Shown one piece after another: positions 49,251-59,517 of a stretch of 64,000 nt of DNA. Source of the stretch: an uncultured Alistipes sp. (GTDB lineage Bacteria > Bacteroidota > Bacteroidia > Bacteroidales > Rikenellaceae). The stretch's first letter is position 1; the number at the start of each line of letters is the position of its first letter. Location of the stretch: positions 62,001 to 126,000 of the forward strand of contig CAJMKE010000003.1 in the NCBI GenBank assembly GCA_905213895.1, given 5' to 3'. The position numbers and the translations under genes are program-made. The notes beneath the pieces are model-generated. The model did no database searches. It was not told the origin of the DNA and was given only the letters and a program-made list of their open reading frames with translations.

Positions 49251-49368
49251 GCGCAGACAAGCATCCTATCTCACCTATATTTTCGCAAATTTTCGCCGTA
49301 AAAGTCGGATTTTTCCGATTTATTCATATATTTGCACCCCGTTAACCATTATATACTTTTTATGGAAA

Positions 49369-50454
49369 ATGAGAAAAATTCTTGCTTTGTTGGTAGCGAT
49401 TCCATGCTACTTCTGTACCTACTCACAAGAGGCTGAGTCCTTGGGAAATACACCCGAACTGACTATCATTCCTCGTTTCGACGTCAATCCTTATATTCCG
49501 GTCGGCAATAAGGGTAACGGAGGCGTCGATTTCAGCAACTCCTCTCTCTACACGGTATTCGAAGGGAATATCGGCGAGCACTTCTCCTATTCGATGTGCA
49601 ATCACTGGCTCTCGACCGACCCGAAATCTCTCTACAAAAACTCATTCCGTTCCGACGACAACAACTGGGTCGATTGGCTGACGCTGTCGTACTCCGTAGG
49701 CAATTTCACGTTTTCGCTCGGCAAGGACATGATGGCTATCGGAGGTTACGAACTCGACGCAATGGATGTCGATTCGCACATCAATCTCAGTTCCGGTTTC
49801 TGGAACAACATCGCGATATATCAGTGGGGCGGTAAAGTCGAATACTCCCCTACCGAATCGTCCACGCTGGCTTTCCATTTCACCACGTCGCCTTTCGCCG
49901 AACGACCGTTCGCGGGTAAACTCTTTACCTATTCGCTCTATTGGAGCGGCGAATACGGCTGTTTTTCGCCGATATGGTCGGCGAACTTCATGGAATACGA
50001 ACGGGGACGTTTCATATCCATAATATCGCTCGGCAACAGGTTCGACATAGGCGATTTCGCGATAGAACTCGACTACATGAACAGGGCATCGTCCACAAAA
50101 CGGTTTTTCGACCAGGAGATGTCGCTCATAGGCAAATTGTCGTACAACCTGAAAGACAAGGCAGAATTTTTCATAAAAGGCGGATACGAGTTCCGCCACG
50201 GCGACGAAGACCTGTTCGGATACGGCGACGATTGGGAAATCGACGGCAGCATAGTCCCGACAGGCATCATGCGGCGAAAGGATTATGCGTTCTACGGCGC
50301 GGGCATACACTATTATCCGCTCCGCAACAGTCGGGACCTGCGCATACATGCCGTCGTCGCTGCGAACAACTATTCGAACGACGTATCGCTGACGCTCGGC
50401 GCAACATACTATTTCAACCTGACGCGAACCGTATTGCGTCATCGCAGGAAATAG
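49369..50454 (+). CDS. outer-membrane beta-barrel porin
   Basis: 361 residues with a signal peptide ending near TYSQ. Alternating beta-strand pattern with many aromatic girdle residues throughout (for example [17 protein letters not shown] and [20 protein letters not shown]) and a final strand [12 protein letters not shown], as in phosphate/polyphosphate porin-like families. It opens a plus-strand cluster with potABCD, starting behind a TATATTTG box at 49327-49334. An outer-membrane channel for polyamines is the simple inference from context. Confidence 0.8.
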   Translation: MRKILALLVAIPCYFCTYSQEAESLGNTPELTIIPRFDVNPYIPVGNKGNGGVDFSNSSLYTVFEGNIGEHFSYSMCNHWLSTDPKSLYKNSFRSDDNNWVDWLTLSYSVGNFTFSLGKDMMAIGGYELDAMDVDSHINLSSGFWNNIAIYQWGGKVEYSPTESSTLAFHFTTSPFAERPFAGKLFTYSLYWSGEYGCFSPIWSANFMEYERGRFISIISLGNRFDIGDFAIELDYMNRASSTKRFFDQEMSLIGKLSYNLKDKAEFFIKGGYEFRHGDEDLFGYGDDWEIDGSIVPTGIMRRKDYAFYGAGIHYYPLRNSRDLRIHAVVAANNYSNDVSLTLGATYYFNLTRTVLRHRRK

Positions 50455-50491
50455 CGTAAACGGATTGTCAATAAATAATTTTCAACCGGTA

Positions 50492-51874
50492 ATGGGTAAC
50501 AACGAATCAATAATCAAAATCGAGCATCTTTCGAAATCGTTCGGCGACAAGAAGGTACTCAACGACATAAACCTCGAAATCAAACGCGGCGAATTCATAA
50601 CCTTTCTCGGTCCGTCGGGCTGCGGCAAAACCACGCTTCTGCGACTGCTCGCCGGATTCAACCGCGCCGACGAAGGCTCGATAACGATGGAGGGCAACGA
50701 AATATCGGAAGTTCCGCCGCACCTCCGTCCGCTCAATACGGTATTCCAGCGTTACGCGCTGTTTCCGCATCTGGACGTGTACGACAACATCGCATTCGGA
50801 CTGAAACTGAAAAAGGTTCCGTCGGACGAAATCGACAAGCGCGTGCGCAAGGTATTGAAGATGGTAAGCATGACCGACTATGAAGACCGCGACGTAAATT
50901 CGCTGTCGGGAGGTCAGCAGCAGCGTGTCGCTATCGCGCGTGCAATCGTCAACCAGCCGAAAGTGCTGCTTCTGGACGAACCGCTGGCGGCACTCGACCT
51001 GAAAATGCGCAAGGACATGCAGATGGAGTTGAAGGAGATGCACAAGACACTGGGCATAACCTTCATCTACGTAACGCACGACCAGGAGGAGGCACTGACG
51101 CTCAGCGACACCATCGTCGTCATGAGCGAGGGCAGAATCCAGCAGATAGGTTCGCCGACGGACATCTACAACGAACCAACCAACTCGTTCGTAGCCGATT
51201 TCATCGGCGAAAGCAACATTCTGAACGGCACGATGATAAAAGACCGCGAGGTTTCATTCATCGGACACACTTTCGAGTGCGTGGACGAGGGATTCGGCGA
51301 ACATGCCGAGGTGGACGTGGTAATCCGTCCGGAGGACATCTACATCATCGCCAATGCCGATAACGCCAAATTCACTGGCGTAGTCAAGTCATGCACATTC
51401 AAGGGCGTACATTACGAAATGTTCGTCGATACCGACAAGGGATTCGAACTGATGATTCAGGACTACAATCCGTTCGAGGTAGGCTCGACGGTCGGAATGT
51501 TCATCAAGCCGTCGGACATCCACGTGATGAAGAAGGAACGTACCTGCAACACGTTCGACGGCGTTATGGTATCGCCGACCCGCGTCGAGATGCTCGGTGC
51601 GGAGTTCGACTGTCCGGAATGCGGCATGCAGGCGGGCGACGAAGTCCGTGTACGCGTCGATTTCGACAAGGTGGAACTGCTCGACAACAAGGAGGACGGC
51701 ACGCTTACGGGCGAAGTCCATTTCATCCTGTACAAAGGCAACCACTATCATCTGACGGTCGTTACCGATGACGGCGACAACCTCTATGTAGATACCGACG
51801 ACATTTGGGACAACTGCGACCTCGTCGGAATCTCGATAGCACCGGAGAACATGCGTATCACCAAACGTGTCTAA
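50492..51874 (+). CDS. potA: spermidine/putrescine ABC transporter ATP-binding protein
   Basis: 460 residues from the ATG at 50492 (an earlier TTG frame adds nine residues). Walker [11 protein letters not shown]-loop, signature [14 protein letters not shown], Walker [15 protein letters not shown] and H-loop [11 protein letters not shown]. The regulatory TOBE part is longer than in E. coli PotA (378 aa) and includes an extra segment with [14 protein letters not shown], a CxxC pair not typical of the family. It energises PotBC in the inner membrane. Confidence 0.95.
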   Translation: MGNNESIIKIEHLSKSFGDKKVLNDINLEIKRGEFITFLGPSGCGKTTLLRLLAGFNRADEGSITMEGNEISEVPPHLRPLNTVFQRYALFPHLDVYDNIAFGLKLKKVPSDEIDKRVRKVLKMVSMTDYEDRDVNSLSGGQQQRVAIARAIVNQPKVLLLDEPLAALDLKMRKDMQMELKEMHKTLGITFIYVTHDQEEALTLSDTIVVMSEGRIQQIGSPTDIYNEPTNSFVADFIGESNILNGTMIKDREVSFIGHTFECVDEGFGEHAEVDVVIRPEDIYIIANADNAKFTGVVKSCTFKGVHYEMFVDTDKGFELMIQDYNPFEVGSTVGMFIKPSDIHVMKKERTCNTFDGVMVSPTRVEMLGAEFDCPECGMQAGDEVRVRVDFDKVELLDNKEDGTLTGEVHFILYKGNHYHLTVVTDDGDNLYVDTDDIWDNCDLVGISIAPENMRITKRV

Positions 51875-51885
51875 TTGCGGCGGAA

Positions 51886-52683
51886 ATGAACAGACTGTTG
51901 AAAATATCGACCAGAAGGTCGAATTGGGCGATACCCTATTTCATCTTTCTGATGATATTCGTGGTGCTGCCGCTCGTGCTGATTTTCATATACGCATTCA
52001 AGGACAACGCGGGCAATTTCACGTTTCAGAACTTCGTGAAATTCGCCACGCAGCCCGAAGCGGTAAACACGTTCATCTACTCTATCGGCATCGCGCTCAT
52101 CACGACCATTCTTTGCATCCTGCTGGGCTATCCTGCCGCCTATATCCTGAGCGACAAGAGCCTTAACAGGTCGCAGATAACCGTCGTACTGTTCATCCTG
52201 CCGATGTGGATAAACATCCTCGTGCGCACGCTCGCTACGGTGGCTCTGTTCGACTTCGTGCATATTCCGCTCGGCGAGGGCGCGCTGATATTCGGAATGG
52301 TCTACAACTTCCTGCCGTTCATGATATATCCTATCTACAATACGATGCAGAAGATGGACCACTCGCTGATAGAGGCTGCCGAAGACCTCGGAGCGACATC
52401 GGGCAAAGTGTTTTGGAAAGTCATTATGCCTCTGTCGATGCCGGGTGTGATGAGCGGAATCATGATGGTGTTCATGCCGACGATTTCGACGTTCGCCATC
52501 GCCGAACTGCTGACGATGAACAACGTGAAACTATTCGGTACGACGATTCAGGAGAACATCAACAACGGAATGTGGAACTACGGTGCGGCACTGTCGCTAA
52601 TCATGCTGATAATAATAGGCGTAACGAGCCTGTTGTCGGACGGCAGCGACACCGAATCGGATAACGAGGGAGGATTGATATGA
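51886..52683 (+). CDS. potB: spermidine/putrescine ABC transporter permease
   Basis: 265 residues from the ATG at 51886. About six membrane helices with the permease EAA loop EAAEDLGATSGKVFWKVIMP. It pairs with PotC to form the channel. Begins 11 bp after potA and overlaps potC by 4 bp. Family clear, polyamine choice inferred from potD. Confidence 0.95.
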   Translation: MNRLLKISTRRSNWAIPYFIFLMIFVVLPLVLIFIYAFKDNAGNFTFQNFVKFATQPEAVNTFIYSIGIALITTILCILLGYPAAYILSDKSLNRSQITVVLFILPMWINILVRTLATVALFDFVHIPLGEGALIFGMVYNFLPFMIYPIYNTMQKMDHSLIEAAEDLGATSGKVFWKVIMPLSMPGVMSGIMMVFMPTISTFAIAELLTMNNVKLFGTTIQENINNGMWNYGAALSLIMLIIIGVTSLLSDGSDTESDNEGGLI

Positions 52684-53486
52684 TGAAGAAGTTTTTCGCA
52701 CAATCGTATCTGTGGCTGCTGCTGGCGATGCTCTATGCGCCGATACTCATCATTGCCATATTCTCGTTCACCGAAGCCAAGGTTTTGGGCAACTGGACAG
52801 GATTTTCGACCAATCTCTACACGTCGCTCTTTTCGGGCGGAGTGCGGCACTCGCTTGTCGATGCCATCGAGAATACGTTCACGATAGCCCTGATTGCCGC
52901 AGCGGTTTCGACGCTGCTGGGCAGCATAGCGGCAATAGGCATATTCAACATGCACGGTCGCAAGCGTCAGGCAATCACGTTTCTGAACAACATTCCGATG
53001 CTCAATCCGGACATCATAACCGGTATCTCGCTGTTCCTGCTATTCGTAAGCCTCGGCATAACGCAGGGATATCTGACGGTCGTGCTCGCGCATATCGCAT
53101 TCTGCACGCCTTACGTCGTGTTGAGCGTAATGCCGCGATTGCGACAGATGAACCCCAATATTTACGAAGCGGCTCTCGATTTGGGGGCTACGCCGTTTCA
53201 GGCACTCCGCAAAGTCATCATGCCGGAGATTAGGTCGGGCATGATTTCGGGATTCATCCTCTCGTTCACGCTTTCGATAGACGACTTCGCGGTTACGATA
53301 TTCACCATCGGAAATCATGGACTGGAAACGCTGTCCACATTCATCTATGCGGACGCCCGCAAGGGAGGACTTACGCCCGAACTGCGACCGCTTTCGACAA
53401 TCATTTTCGCCACGGTATTGCTGCTGCTCGTAATCATCAACATCCGTGCGCACCGCAATGCCAAAAAACAACAAACGACAAATTAA
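52680..53486 (+). CDS. potC: spermidine/putrescine ABC transporter permease
   Basis: 268 residues, starting in the ATGA overlap with potB. Six membrane helices and the EAA loop YEAALDLGATPFQALRKVIM. Contains the LSFTLSIDDFAVTIFTIG segment typical of PotC. Followed 10 bp later by potD. Confidence 0.95.
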   Translation: MMKKFFAQSYLWLLLAMLYAPILIIAIFSFTEAKVLGNWTGFSTNLYTSLFSGGVRHSLVDAIENTFTIALIAAAVSTLLGSIAAIGIFNMHGRKRQAITFLNNIPMLNPDIITGISLFLLFVSLGITQGYLTVVLAHIAFCTPYVVLSVMPRLRQMNPNIYEAALDLGATPFQALRKVIMPEIRSGMISGFILSFTLSIDDFAVTIFTIGNHGLETLSTFIYADARKGGLTPELRPLSTIIFATVLLLLVIINIRAHRNAKKQQTTN

Positions 53487-53496
53487 AAATCGAGAA

Positions 53497-54807
53497 ATGA
53501 GGAAATTCATCAACTTCGTATTCGCATCGGCAATCGCGCTGATGACATTCGCAGGCTGTGCAAAGGAGGACAACCGCGAAAACATTCTGAAAATATACAA
53601 CTGGGCGGACTACATCGACGAAGACGTCCTTACCGAGTTCAAGGACTGGTACAAGGAGCAGACCGGCGAAGACGTTACGATAATCTACCAACTGTTCGAC
53701 ATCAACGAAATCATGCTCGCCAAAATCGAGCGCGGACACGAGGATTTCGACGTCGTATGCCCGTCGGACTATATTATCGAGCGAATGCTGCGCAACGACC
53801 TGCTGCTGCCTATCGACCGTGATTTCGGCGACACGCCGAACTATATCGACGGCAATCTGTCGCCTTACATCGTCGATTGCTTCAACAAAATCGACGGACA
53901 CGGCAAGAATGCCAACGACTACTCGGTCGGCTACATGTGGGGAACGACCGGCATACTCTACAACACCAAATACGTAACCGAGGAGGAGGCTTCGACATGG
54001 TCGATTCTCCAAAACGAGAAATTCGGCGGCAAGATATTCGTCAAGGACGCATTCCGCGACGTTTACAGTCCTATCCTCGTCTATCTCAATCAGGATGAAA
54101 TCGCATCCGGCAAGGTTACGCTCGACGAACTGATGTACGATTCGTCGGACGAATCCATCGCACGCGTCGAAAACTATCTGAAAGATGCGAAGAAATACAT
54201 CGCCGGCTGGGAGGCCGATTTCGGCAAGGAGATGATGACCAAGGAGAAGGCATACGTCAATCTGACATGGAGCGGCGATGCGGTATGGGCAATCGAGGAG
54301 GCTGCCGCAGTGGGCGTTTCGCTCGACTACGCGGTACCGAAAGAGGGCAGCAACGTATGGTTCGACGGATGGGTAATCCCCAAATATGCCAAGAACGTCA
54401 AGGCGGCGAAATATTTCATCAACTTCCTGTGCCGTCCCGACATCGCAATCCGCAACATGGACGCTATCGGTTATGTAAGTGCGGTAGGCGCACCTGAGGT
54501 TCTCGAAAACCGCACCGACGATTCGCTCGACGAAGCAATCGACGTAAGTTACTTTTTCGGCGAGGGTGCCGACAGCGTGAAAATCGACCGCGTGCAGTAT
54601 CCGTCAGCCGAGGTCATCGCCCGCTGCGCCATGATGCACGATTCGGGCGACCGCACCGAACAGATGCTCGAAATGTGGTCGCGCGTCAAGGGCGACAACA
54701 TCAACACGGGAATCATCATCATCTGTGCCTGCGCCCTTATCGGACTGCTCGCCCTTGCATTCGCAAGACGCAGCAAGCGTTCGAAGAAACGCCGCTCGAA
54801 AAGATAG
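53497..54807 (+). CDS. potD: polyamine-binding protein with C-terminal membrane anchor
   Basis: 436 residues from the ATG at 53497. Lipobox FAGC (Cys17) and then LKIYNWADYIDEDVLTEF, the PotD/PotF opening; the ligand pocket region includes VVCPSDYIIERM, SVGYMWGTTGILYNTK, LTWSGDAVWAI and WVIPKYAKN. Unlike typical PotD (about 350 aa), it carries a C-terminal hydrophobic helix (about 405-422) and a strongly basic 14-residue tail. The protein may thus be held in the inner membrane at both ends. Confidence 0.93.
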   Translation: MRKFINFVFASAIALMTFAGCAKEDNRENILKIYNWADYIDEDVLTEFKDWYKEQTGEDVTIIYQLFDINEIMLAKIERGHEDFDVVCPSDYIIERMLRNDLLLPIDRDFGDTPNYIDGNLSPYIVDCFNKIDGHGKNANDYSVGYMWGTTGILYNTKYVTEEEASTWSILQNEKFGGKIFVKDAFRDVYSPILVYLNQDEIASGKVTLDELMYDSSDESIARVENYLKDAKKYIAGWEADFGKEMMTKEKAYVNLTWSGDAVWAIEEAAAVGVSLDYAVPKEGSNVWFDGWVIPKYAKNVKAAKYFINFLCRPDIAIRNMDAIGYVSAVGAPEVLENRTDDSLDEAIDVSYFFGEGADSVKIDRVQYPSAEVIARCAMMHDSGDRTEQMLEMWSRVKGDNINTGIIIICACALIGLLALAFARRSKRSKKRRSKR

Positions 54808-54838
54808 GCTTCGCGAGCAACGAAACTGCAACAAAGTC

Positions 54839-54870
54839 CTTAAAGTCGTTAATGTCTTTAAGGACTTTTT
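54839..54870. terminator. terminator built from a 9-bp-unit repeat, copy 7
   Basis: CTTAAAGTC GTTAATGTC TTTAAGGAC followed by TTTTTT. The arms AAAGTCCTTAAAG and CTTTAAGGACTTT are perfectly complementary, so this copy works as an intrinsic terminator between convergent potD and the YidE-like gene. Confidence 0.8.
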
Positions 54871-54872
54871 TA

Positions 54873-56540
54873 TTACATCAGAAAGAGAATCATGCACTGC
54901 GCGAAGACCACGCGCAGGAACATCACCAGAGGATATACCGTCGCATAACTGATTGCAGGCATGTCGCTGCCGGCGATATTGTTGGCGTATGCGAGCGAAA
55001 TGGGATTGGTCATGCTGCCCGACAGCACGCCCATAAGCGTATAGAAATCCATGCGGTAGACAAGACGTGCGTACACTCCCACCAGTATTACCGGAATCAT
55101 CGCAATCAGCGTCGCATAAATCATCCACACATAGCCGCCATCCACGACCGCTTCGACGAATCCGTTGCCCGACGCAAGACCGACGGCGGCAAGGAACATG
55201 GCGAGTCCGACCTCACGGAGCATCAGATTCGCGCTCAACGTCGTATAGGTTATCAAGTGCCAGTGCGTGCCGAAGCGTCCGATTAGGATAGCCATTATCA
55301 TCGGTCCGGCGGCAAGCCCGAGTTTTACCGGCTGCGGGATATTGAACAGCGGAATCGAACCGACCAGCACCCCGAGCGCTATTCCGAGAAAAATCGTCAG
55401 GATATGCGGTTCGTGCAGTTTTTTCAGCGAATTTCCGAGCAGGTCGGCGACCTTGTTTATCGCGTCCTCCGAGCCGACGACCATCACCTTGTCGCCCAAC
55501 TGCAACTCCATGCCCTGATGCGGGATTATATCGACACCCGAACGGTTCACGCGGGTAATGTTGATACCGTATTTGGTTCGCAGACGAAGGTCTACGAAAC
55601 GTTTTCCGTTGATTTCGGGACGGGTGATTACGATTCGCCGCGAAACAAGTTTGCCGTCGAACTCGCCCCACTCCGCTTCGAGCATGTCGACCTCCTGACC
55701 GAGGAACGTCAATATAGCCTGTTTGTCCTCAGGGTTGCTGACGACGAAAATCTTGTCGCCGCGATAGATTTTACTGTCCGAATCGGCGACGAAAGCCTTG
55801 TTGCCGTCGTGCGAGATACGCGATATCACGAACGGGCGGTTAATCAGCGAACGGATTGTTCCGACCGTCTGCCCGCCGATACGGTCGTTGGTAATCTCGA
55901 TAGAGTATTTCGCCGCGAACTTGTTCTCGCCGCTCATGGCACGCAACGCCTCGTTCTCCTTTTCGTAATCGACTTTCAGCACGAAGCGCAGAATCACGAA
56001 AGCGATTATCACCGCGACGATACCGAACGGATACGACACGGCGAAACTCATCGGAATAGACTGGTCGTTGATTCCCGTAACGTCGATATACGCCTGCTGC
56101 GCCGCACCCATGGCGGGCGTATTGGCGACGGCTCCAGTAAGCACTCCGACCATCGTCTGCAACGGAATGCCGCTGAGCAGATGGAACACGTATGTGCATA
56201 CCATGCCGAGCAGCATTACGAGCAGCGAAATCCAAATCAGTCTGATTCCGCCCTGACGCAGCGATGAAAAGAAACCCGGTCCGATTTGCAGACCTATCGA
56301 AAAGACGAACAGCGTCAATCCGAAATCGCGGGCGAAAACCAGCGTTTCCGAATCGAGGAACATGCCGAAATGGCTTGCCGCGATACCTGCGAAAAGAATC
56401 CACGTAGGACCCAGCGACACTCCGCACACCTTGATTTTGCTCAGTGCCGCCCCTACGGTAATGACTATCGCCAGAACGAATATCGAATGGGCTACACCCT
56501 CTCCGAAAAACATCGATTGAATAAAATCCATAACTCCCAT
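54873..56540 (-). CDS. putative transporter, AspT/YidE/YbjL family
   Basis: 555 residues from the ATG at 56540 (56531 is an alternative). About ten membrane helices in two blocks of five around a cytoplasmic region with two TrkA-C (RCK_C) domains, e.g. IGGQTVGTIRSLINRPFVIS and VMVVGSEDAINKVADLL. Family features are FVFSIGLQIGPGFFSSLRQ, TGAVANTPAMGAAQQAY and PISLAYANN. AspT is an aspartate:alanine antiporter; YidE/YbjL substrates are unknown. Transported compound here unknown. Confidence 0.92.
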   Translation of the reverse strand: MGVMDFIQSMFFGEGVAHSIFVLAIVITVGAALSKIKVCGVSLGPTWILFAGIAASHFGMFLDSETLVFARDFGLTLFVFSIGLQIGPGFFSSLRQGGIRLIWISLLVMLLGMVCTYVFHLLSGIPLQTMVGVLTGAVANTPAMGAAQQAYIDVTGINDQSIPMSFAVSYPFGIVAVIIAFVILRFVLKVDYEKENEALRAMSGENKFAAKYSIEITNDRIGGQTVGTIRSLINRPFVISRISHDGNKAFVADSDSKIYRGDKIFVVSNPEDKQAILTFLGQEVDMLEAEWGEFDGKLVSRRIVITRPEINGKRFVDLRLRTKYGINITRVNRSGVDIIPHQGMELQLGDKVMVVGSEDAINKVADLLGNSLKKLHEPHILTIFLGIALGVLVGSIPLFNIPQPVKLGLAAGPMIMAILIGRFGTHWHLITYTTLSANLMLREVGLAMFLAAVGLASGNGFVEAVVDGGYVWMIYATLIAMIPVILVGVYARLVYRMDFYTLMGVLSGSMTNPISLAYANNIAGSDMPAISYATVYPLVMFLRVVFAQCMILFLM

Positions 56541-56739
56541 TATGCCTATCGACGGGTGCGGCATCAGGCAATCGCCCGCCCGCATTTTTCTCCGCTCGGC
56601 AATCCCAATACGCTAATACTGCGCCGAATCCGCACGCGCCGATTATGTTTCAGGCGGCAAATATATAAATTAAGAGCGACAAAACTGTTTTACCTGCCGA
56701 ATATTTTACTACCTTTGTGAAGTCAAACCCTTCCGTACT

Positions 56740-57924
56740 ATGAATAAAGTCAATATCGAACGCTCGCACCGCATGGACGGTACAGGCGAGTATTATTTTT
56801 CGAGACGTCTGCGCGAAATCTCCGAAATCGAGGCTTCGACAGGACGCCAAATCATCAAACTCGCAATGGGCAGCCCCGACCTCCCGCCGGCACAGGCGGT
56901 AATCGACCGTCTGTCGAAAGAGGCGCAGCGTCCGGACGTTCACAAATATATGCCGTTCAACGGCACGCCGCTTCTGCGCAAGGCTTTCGCCGACTGGTAC
57001 AGACGCTGGTACGGCGTCGAACTCGACTGCAACGGCGAGGTTCTGCCGCTCATCGGTTCGAAAGAGGGAATCATGCACATCTGCATGACGTTCCTCAACA
57101 AAGGCGACAAGGTACTCGTCCCTAACCCGGGCTATCCGACATACAGCGCAGCCGTAAGGCTCTCGGGCGGCGTCATGCAGCCGTACGCGCTCAACAAGGA
57201 GAACGGATTCCTGCCCGATTTCGACGCCATCGAGAAAGAGGGTGTCGAGGGCGTGAAAATCATGCTTGTGAACTACCCCAACATGCCTACGGGACAGGTG
57301 CCGACCGAAGATTTGTTCGAGAAGATAATCGCGTTCGGAGCGAAGCACAACATACTGATTATCCACGACAACCCTTACAGTTTCATCCGCAACGGCAGCA
57401 AGCCGATAAGCATTATGGCGGTAGAGGGTGCGAAAGACGTTGCGATGGAAATGAACTCGCTGTCGAAGGGACACTCCATGGCAGGCTGGCGCGTCGGCGT
57501 AATAGTCGGCAAGAAAGAGTGGATAGACTCGATTCTGTCGTTCAAGAGCAACATGGACACCGGCATGTTCTACCCTATTCAGGCTGCGGCGGAAACCGCA
57601 CTGTCGCTCGGCAACGAATGGTTCGACGAACTCAACGCGATATACTATGAACGAGAGAAGGAGGGTTACGCCCTGCTCGACGCGCTCGGCTGCAAATACC
57701 GTCCTCATCAGGCGGGCTTGTTCATCTGGGCTGAAATTCCGGAGGATTACGAGGGCGACTGCTTCGCATTCTCGGACGAGGTACTGGAAAAATGCGACGT
57801 GTTCCTGACACCCGGCGGAATTTTCGGCAGCGAGGGACGCAGATACGTCCGCATCACGCTGTGCTGTCCGGCGGAACTGCTGCGACGTGCGACCGAAAAC
57901 GTCAAGGCTCGTCTGCACGCATAG
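56740..57924 (+). CDS. class I/II aminotransferase
   Basis: 394 residues. PLP-dependent fold type I: LPLIGSKEGIMHICMTFLN, VPNPGYPTYSAAVRL, MLVNYPNMPTGQVP, the Schiff-base lysine in MNSLSKGHSMAGWRVG, and the C-terminal EGRRYVRITLC arginine. Resembles the LL-diaminopimelate aminotransferase (DapL/DapC-like) subgroup, but its exact reaction is not provable here. Promoter box TACCTTTG at 56710-56717, 23 bp before the start; terminator at 57948. Confidence 0.88.
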   Translation: MNKVNIERSHRMDGTGEYYFSRRLREISEIEASTGRQIIKLAMGSPDLPPAQAVIDRLSKEAQRPDVHKYMPFNGTPLLRKAFADWYRRWYGVELDCNGEVLPLIGSKEGIMHICMTFLNKGDKVLVPNPGYPTYSAAVRLSGGVMQPYALNKENGFLPDFDAIEKEGVEGVKIMLVNYPNMPTGQVPTEDLFEKIIAFGAKHNILIIHDNPYSFIRNGSKPISIMAVEGAKDVAMEMNSLSKGHSMAGWRVGVIVGKKEWIDSILSFKSNMDTGMFYPIQAAAETALSLGNEWFDELNAIYYEREKEGYALLDALGCKYRPHQAGLFIWAEIPEDYEGDCFAFSDEVLEKCDVFLTPGGIFGSEGRRYVRITLCCPAELLRRATENVKARLHA

Positions 57925-57947
57925 AGGCACCCGCTTTTAGCGTAAAA

Positions 57948-57981
57948 TAAAAGGCTCAATCTTTGGCGATTGGGCTTTTTT
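57948..57981 (+). terminator. terminator after aminotransferase gene
   Basis: AAAAGGCTCAATC pairs with GATTGGGCTTTTTT around a short loop, with a T run. Confidence 0.85.
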
Positions 57982-57992
57982 CATTATCTTTG
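57962..57992 (+). promoter_or_regulatory. promoter of the surface-polysaccharide locus
   Basis: TTTG (57962-57965), 19-bp spacer, TATCTTTG (57985-57992). The -33 box falls in the loop of the preceding terminator. The leader to rmlA is about 60 nt. Confidence 0.7.
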
Positions 57993-58060
57993 GATGTTTT
58001 TACGCATCTACGAATGCGCAAAAAACAGACAAGACAATAAAACCCTTAAAAACCAACTAT

Positions 58061-58951
58061 ATGAAAGGCATTGTACTCGCCGGAGGAAGCGGCACGCGGT
58101 TATACCCCATAACCAAAGGAGTCAGCAAACAACTGCTGCCGATATACGACAAACCGATGGTTTACTATCCGATTTCGGTACTGATGCTCGCCGGAATCCG
58201 CGATATACTGATAATATCCACACCGGATGACCTGCCGTCGTTCCGCCGTCTGCTCGGCGACGGTTCGGAATTCGGAGTGCGGCTGTCGTATGCGGAACAG
58301 CCGTCGCCAGACGGGCTTGCACAGGCATTCATCATCGGCGAAGAGTTCATCGGCGACGATTCGGTATGTCTGGTGCTCGGCGACAATATATTTCAGGGAG
58401 CCGGTCTTGCCGAACTGCTTTCCGACGCGGTCAAGACAGCCGAAATAGAAAACAAGGCGACCGTATTCGGCTACTGGGTGGACGACCCGGAACGTTACGG
58501 CGTGGCGGAGTTCGACCGGAACGGCAACTGCCTCTCGATAGAGGAGAAGCCGAAAGAACCCAAATCAAACTATGCGGTCGTAGGTCTGTATTTCTATCCG
58601 AACAGCGTGGTGGAGATAGCGAAGCACATCAAGCCGTCGGCACGCGGCGAATTGGAGATAACGACCGTAAATCAGGAGTATCTCGCGAAAAAAGATTTGA
58701 AGGTCAAAATCTTCAAGCGCGGTTTCGCATGGCTCGACACCGGCACCCACGATTCGCTGGCTGACGCTTCGATATTCGTCGAGATGATAGAGAAGCGGCA
58801 GGGGCTGAAAATCGCATGTCTCGAAGAAATCGCTTTCGACAAGGGCTGGATTACAAAAGATATGTTACGCAAGGCAGCCGAGCCGATGGCGAAGAACCAG
58901 TACGGACAATACCTGCTCAAAATAGCAAACAATTCGCAACAATGGAAGTAA
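58061..58951 (+). CDS. rmlA: glucose-1-phosphate thymidylyltransferase
   Basis: 296 residues. Nucleotidyltransferase signature [20 protein letters not shown], then [17 protein letters not shown] and [20 protein letters not shown]. It makes dTDP-glucose, the first step to dTDP-L-rhamnose. The stop lies inside rmlC (10-bp overlap). The gene order is rmlA-rmlC-rmlD-rmlB, all tightly spaced. Confidence 0.97.
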   Translation: MKGIVLAGGSGTRLYPITKGVSKQLLPIYDKPMVYYPISVLMLAGIRDILIISTPDDLPSFRRLLGDGSEFGVRLSYAEQPSPDGLAQAFIIGEEFIGDDSVCLVLGDNIFQGAGLAELLSDAVKTAEIENKATVFGYWVDDPERYGVAEFDRNGNCLSIEEKPKEPKSNYAVVGLYFYPNSVVEIAKHIKPSARGELEITTVNQEYLAKKDLKVKIFKRGFAWLDTGTHDSLADASIFVEMIEKRQGLKIACLEEIAFDKGWITKDMLRKAAEPMAKNQYGQYLLKIANNSQQWK

Positions 58952-59517
58952 TAAAGACAGCAATAGAAGGTGTCGTAATCATCGAGCCGAAGATATTCGG
59001 CGACGAGCGCGGATACTTCTTCGAAAGTTTCAACGCCGCCGAGTTCGCCCGCAAGGTCGGAGTGAACACCGTGTTCGTGCAGGACAACGAATCGAAATCG
59101 AAATACGGAGTTCTGCGCGGGCTGCATTTCCAGAAAGGAGAGTTCGCACAGTCGAAACTCGTGCGCGTGGTCGAAGGTCGAGTAATCGACGTAGCCGTCG
59201 ATATCCGCCGCGGTTCGCCGACATTCGGCAAACACGTAGCCGTCGAACTGTCGAAGGAGAACAAACGCCAACTGTTCATCCCGCGCGGGTTCGCCCACGG
59301 ATTCGCCGTATTGAGCGAGGAGGCGGTATTCCAATACAAATGCGACAACCTCTACGCACCCGACCATGAGGGAGCCATCGCATGGAACGACCCGAAAATA
59401 GGCATTGACTGGCAGATACGTCCGGAAGACGCCATATTGTCGGAAAAGGACAGAAAACATCCGACGCTCGACGAAGCGGAGGAGTTGTTCGACTATAATA
59501 CGGACTATTATGCTTAA
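58942..59517 (+). CDS. rmlC: dTDP-4-dehydrorhamnose 3,5-epimerase
   Basis: 191 residues from the ATG at 58942. Cupin fold with [32 protein letters not shown] (catalytic His), [12 protein letters not shown] and [13 protein letters not shown]. Third-step enzyme of dTDP-rhamnose synthesis. Overlaps both its neighbours. Confidence 0.97.
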   Translation: MEVIKTAIEGVVIIEPKIFGDERGYFFESFNAAEFARKVGVNTVFVQDNESKSKYGVLRGLHFQKGEFAQSKLVRVVEGRVIDVAVDIRRGSPTFGKHVAVELSKENKRQLFIPRGFAHGFAVLSEEAVFQYKCDNLYAPDHEGAIAWNDPKIGIDWQIRPEDAILSEKDRKHPTLDEAEELFDYNTDYYA

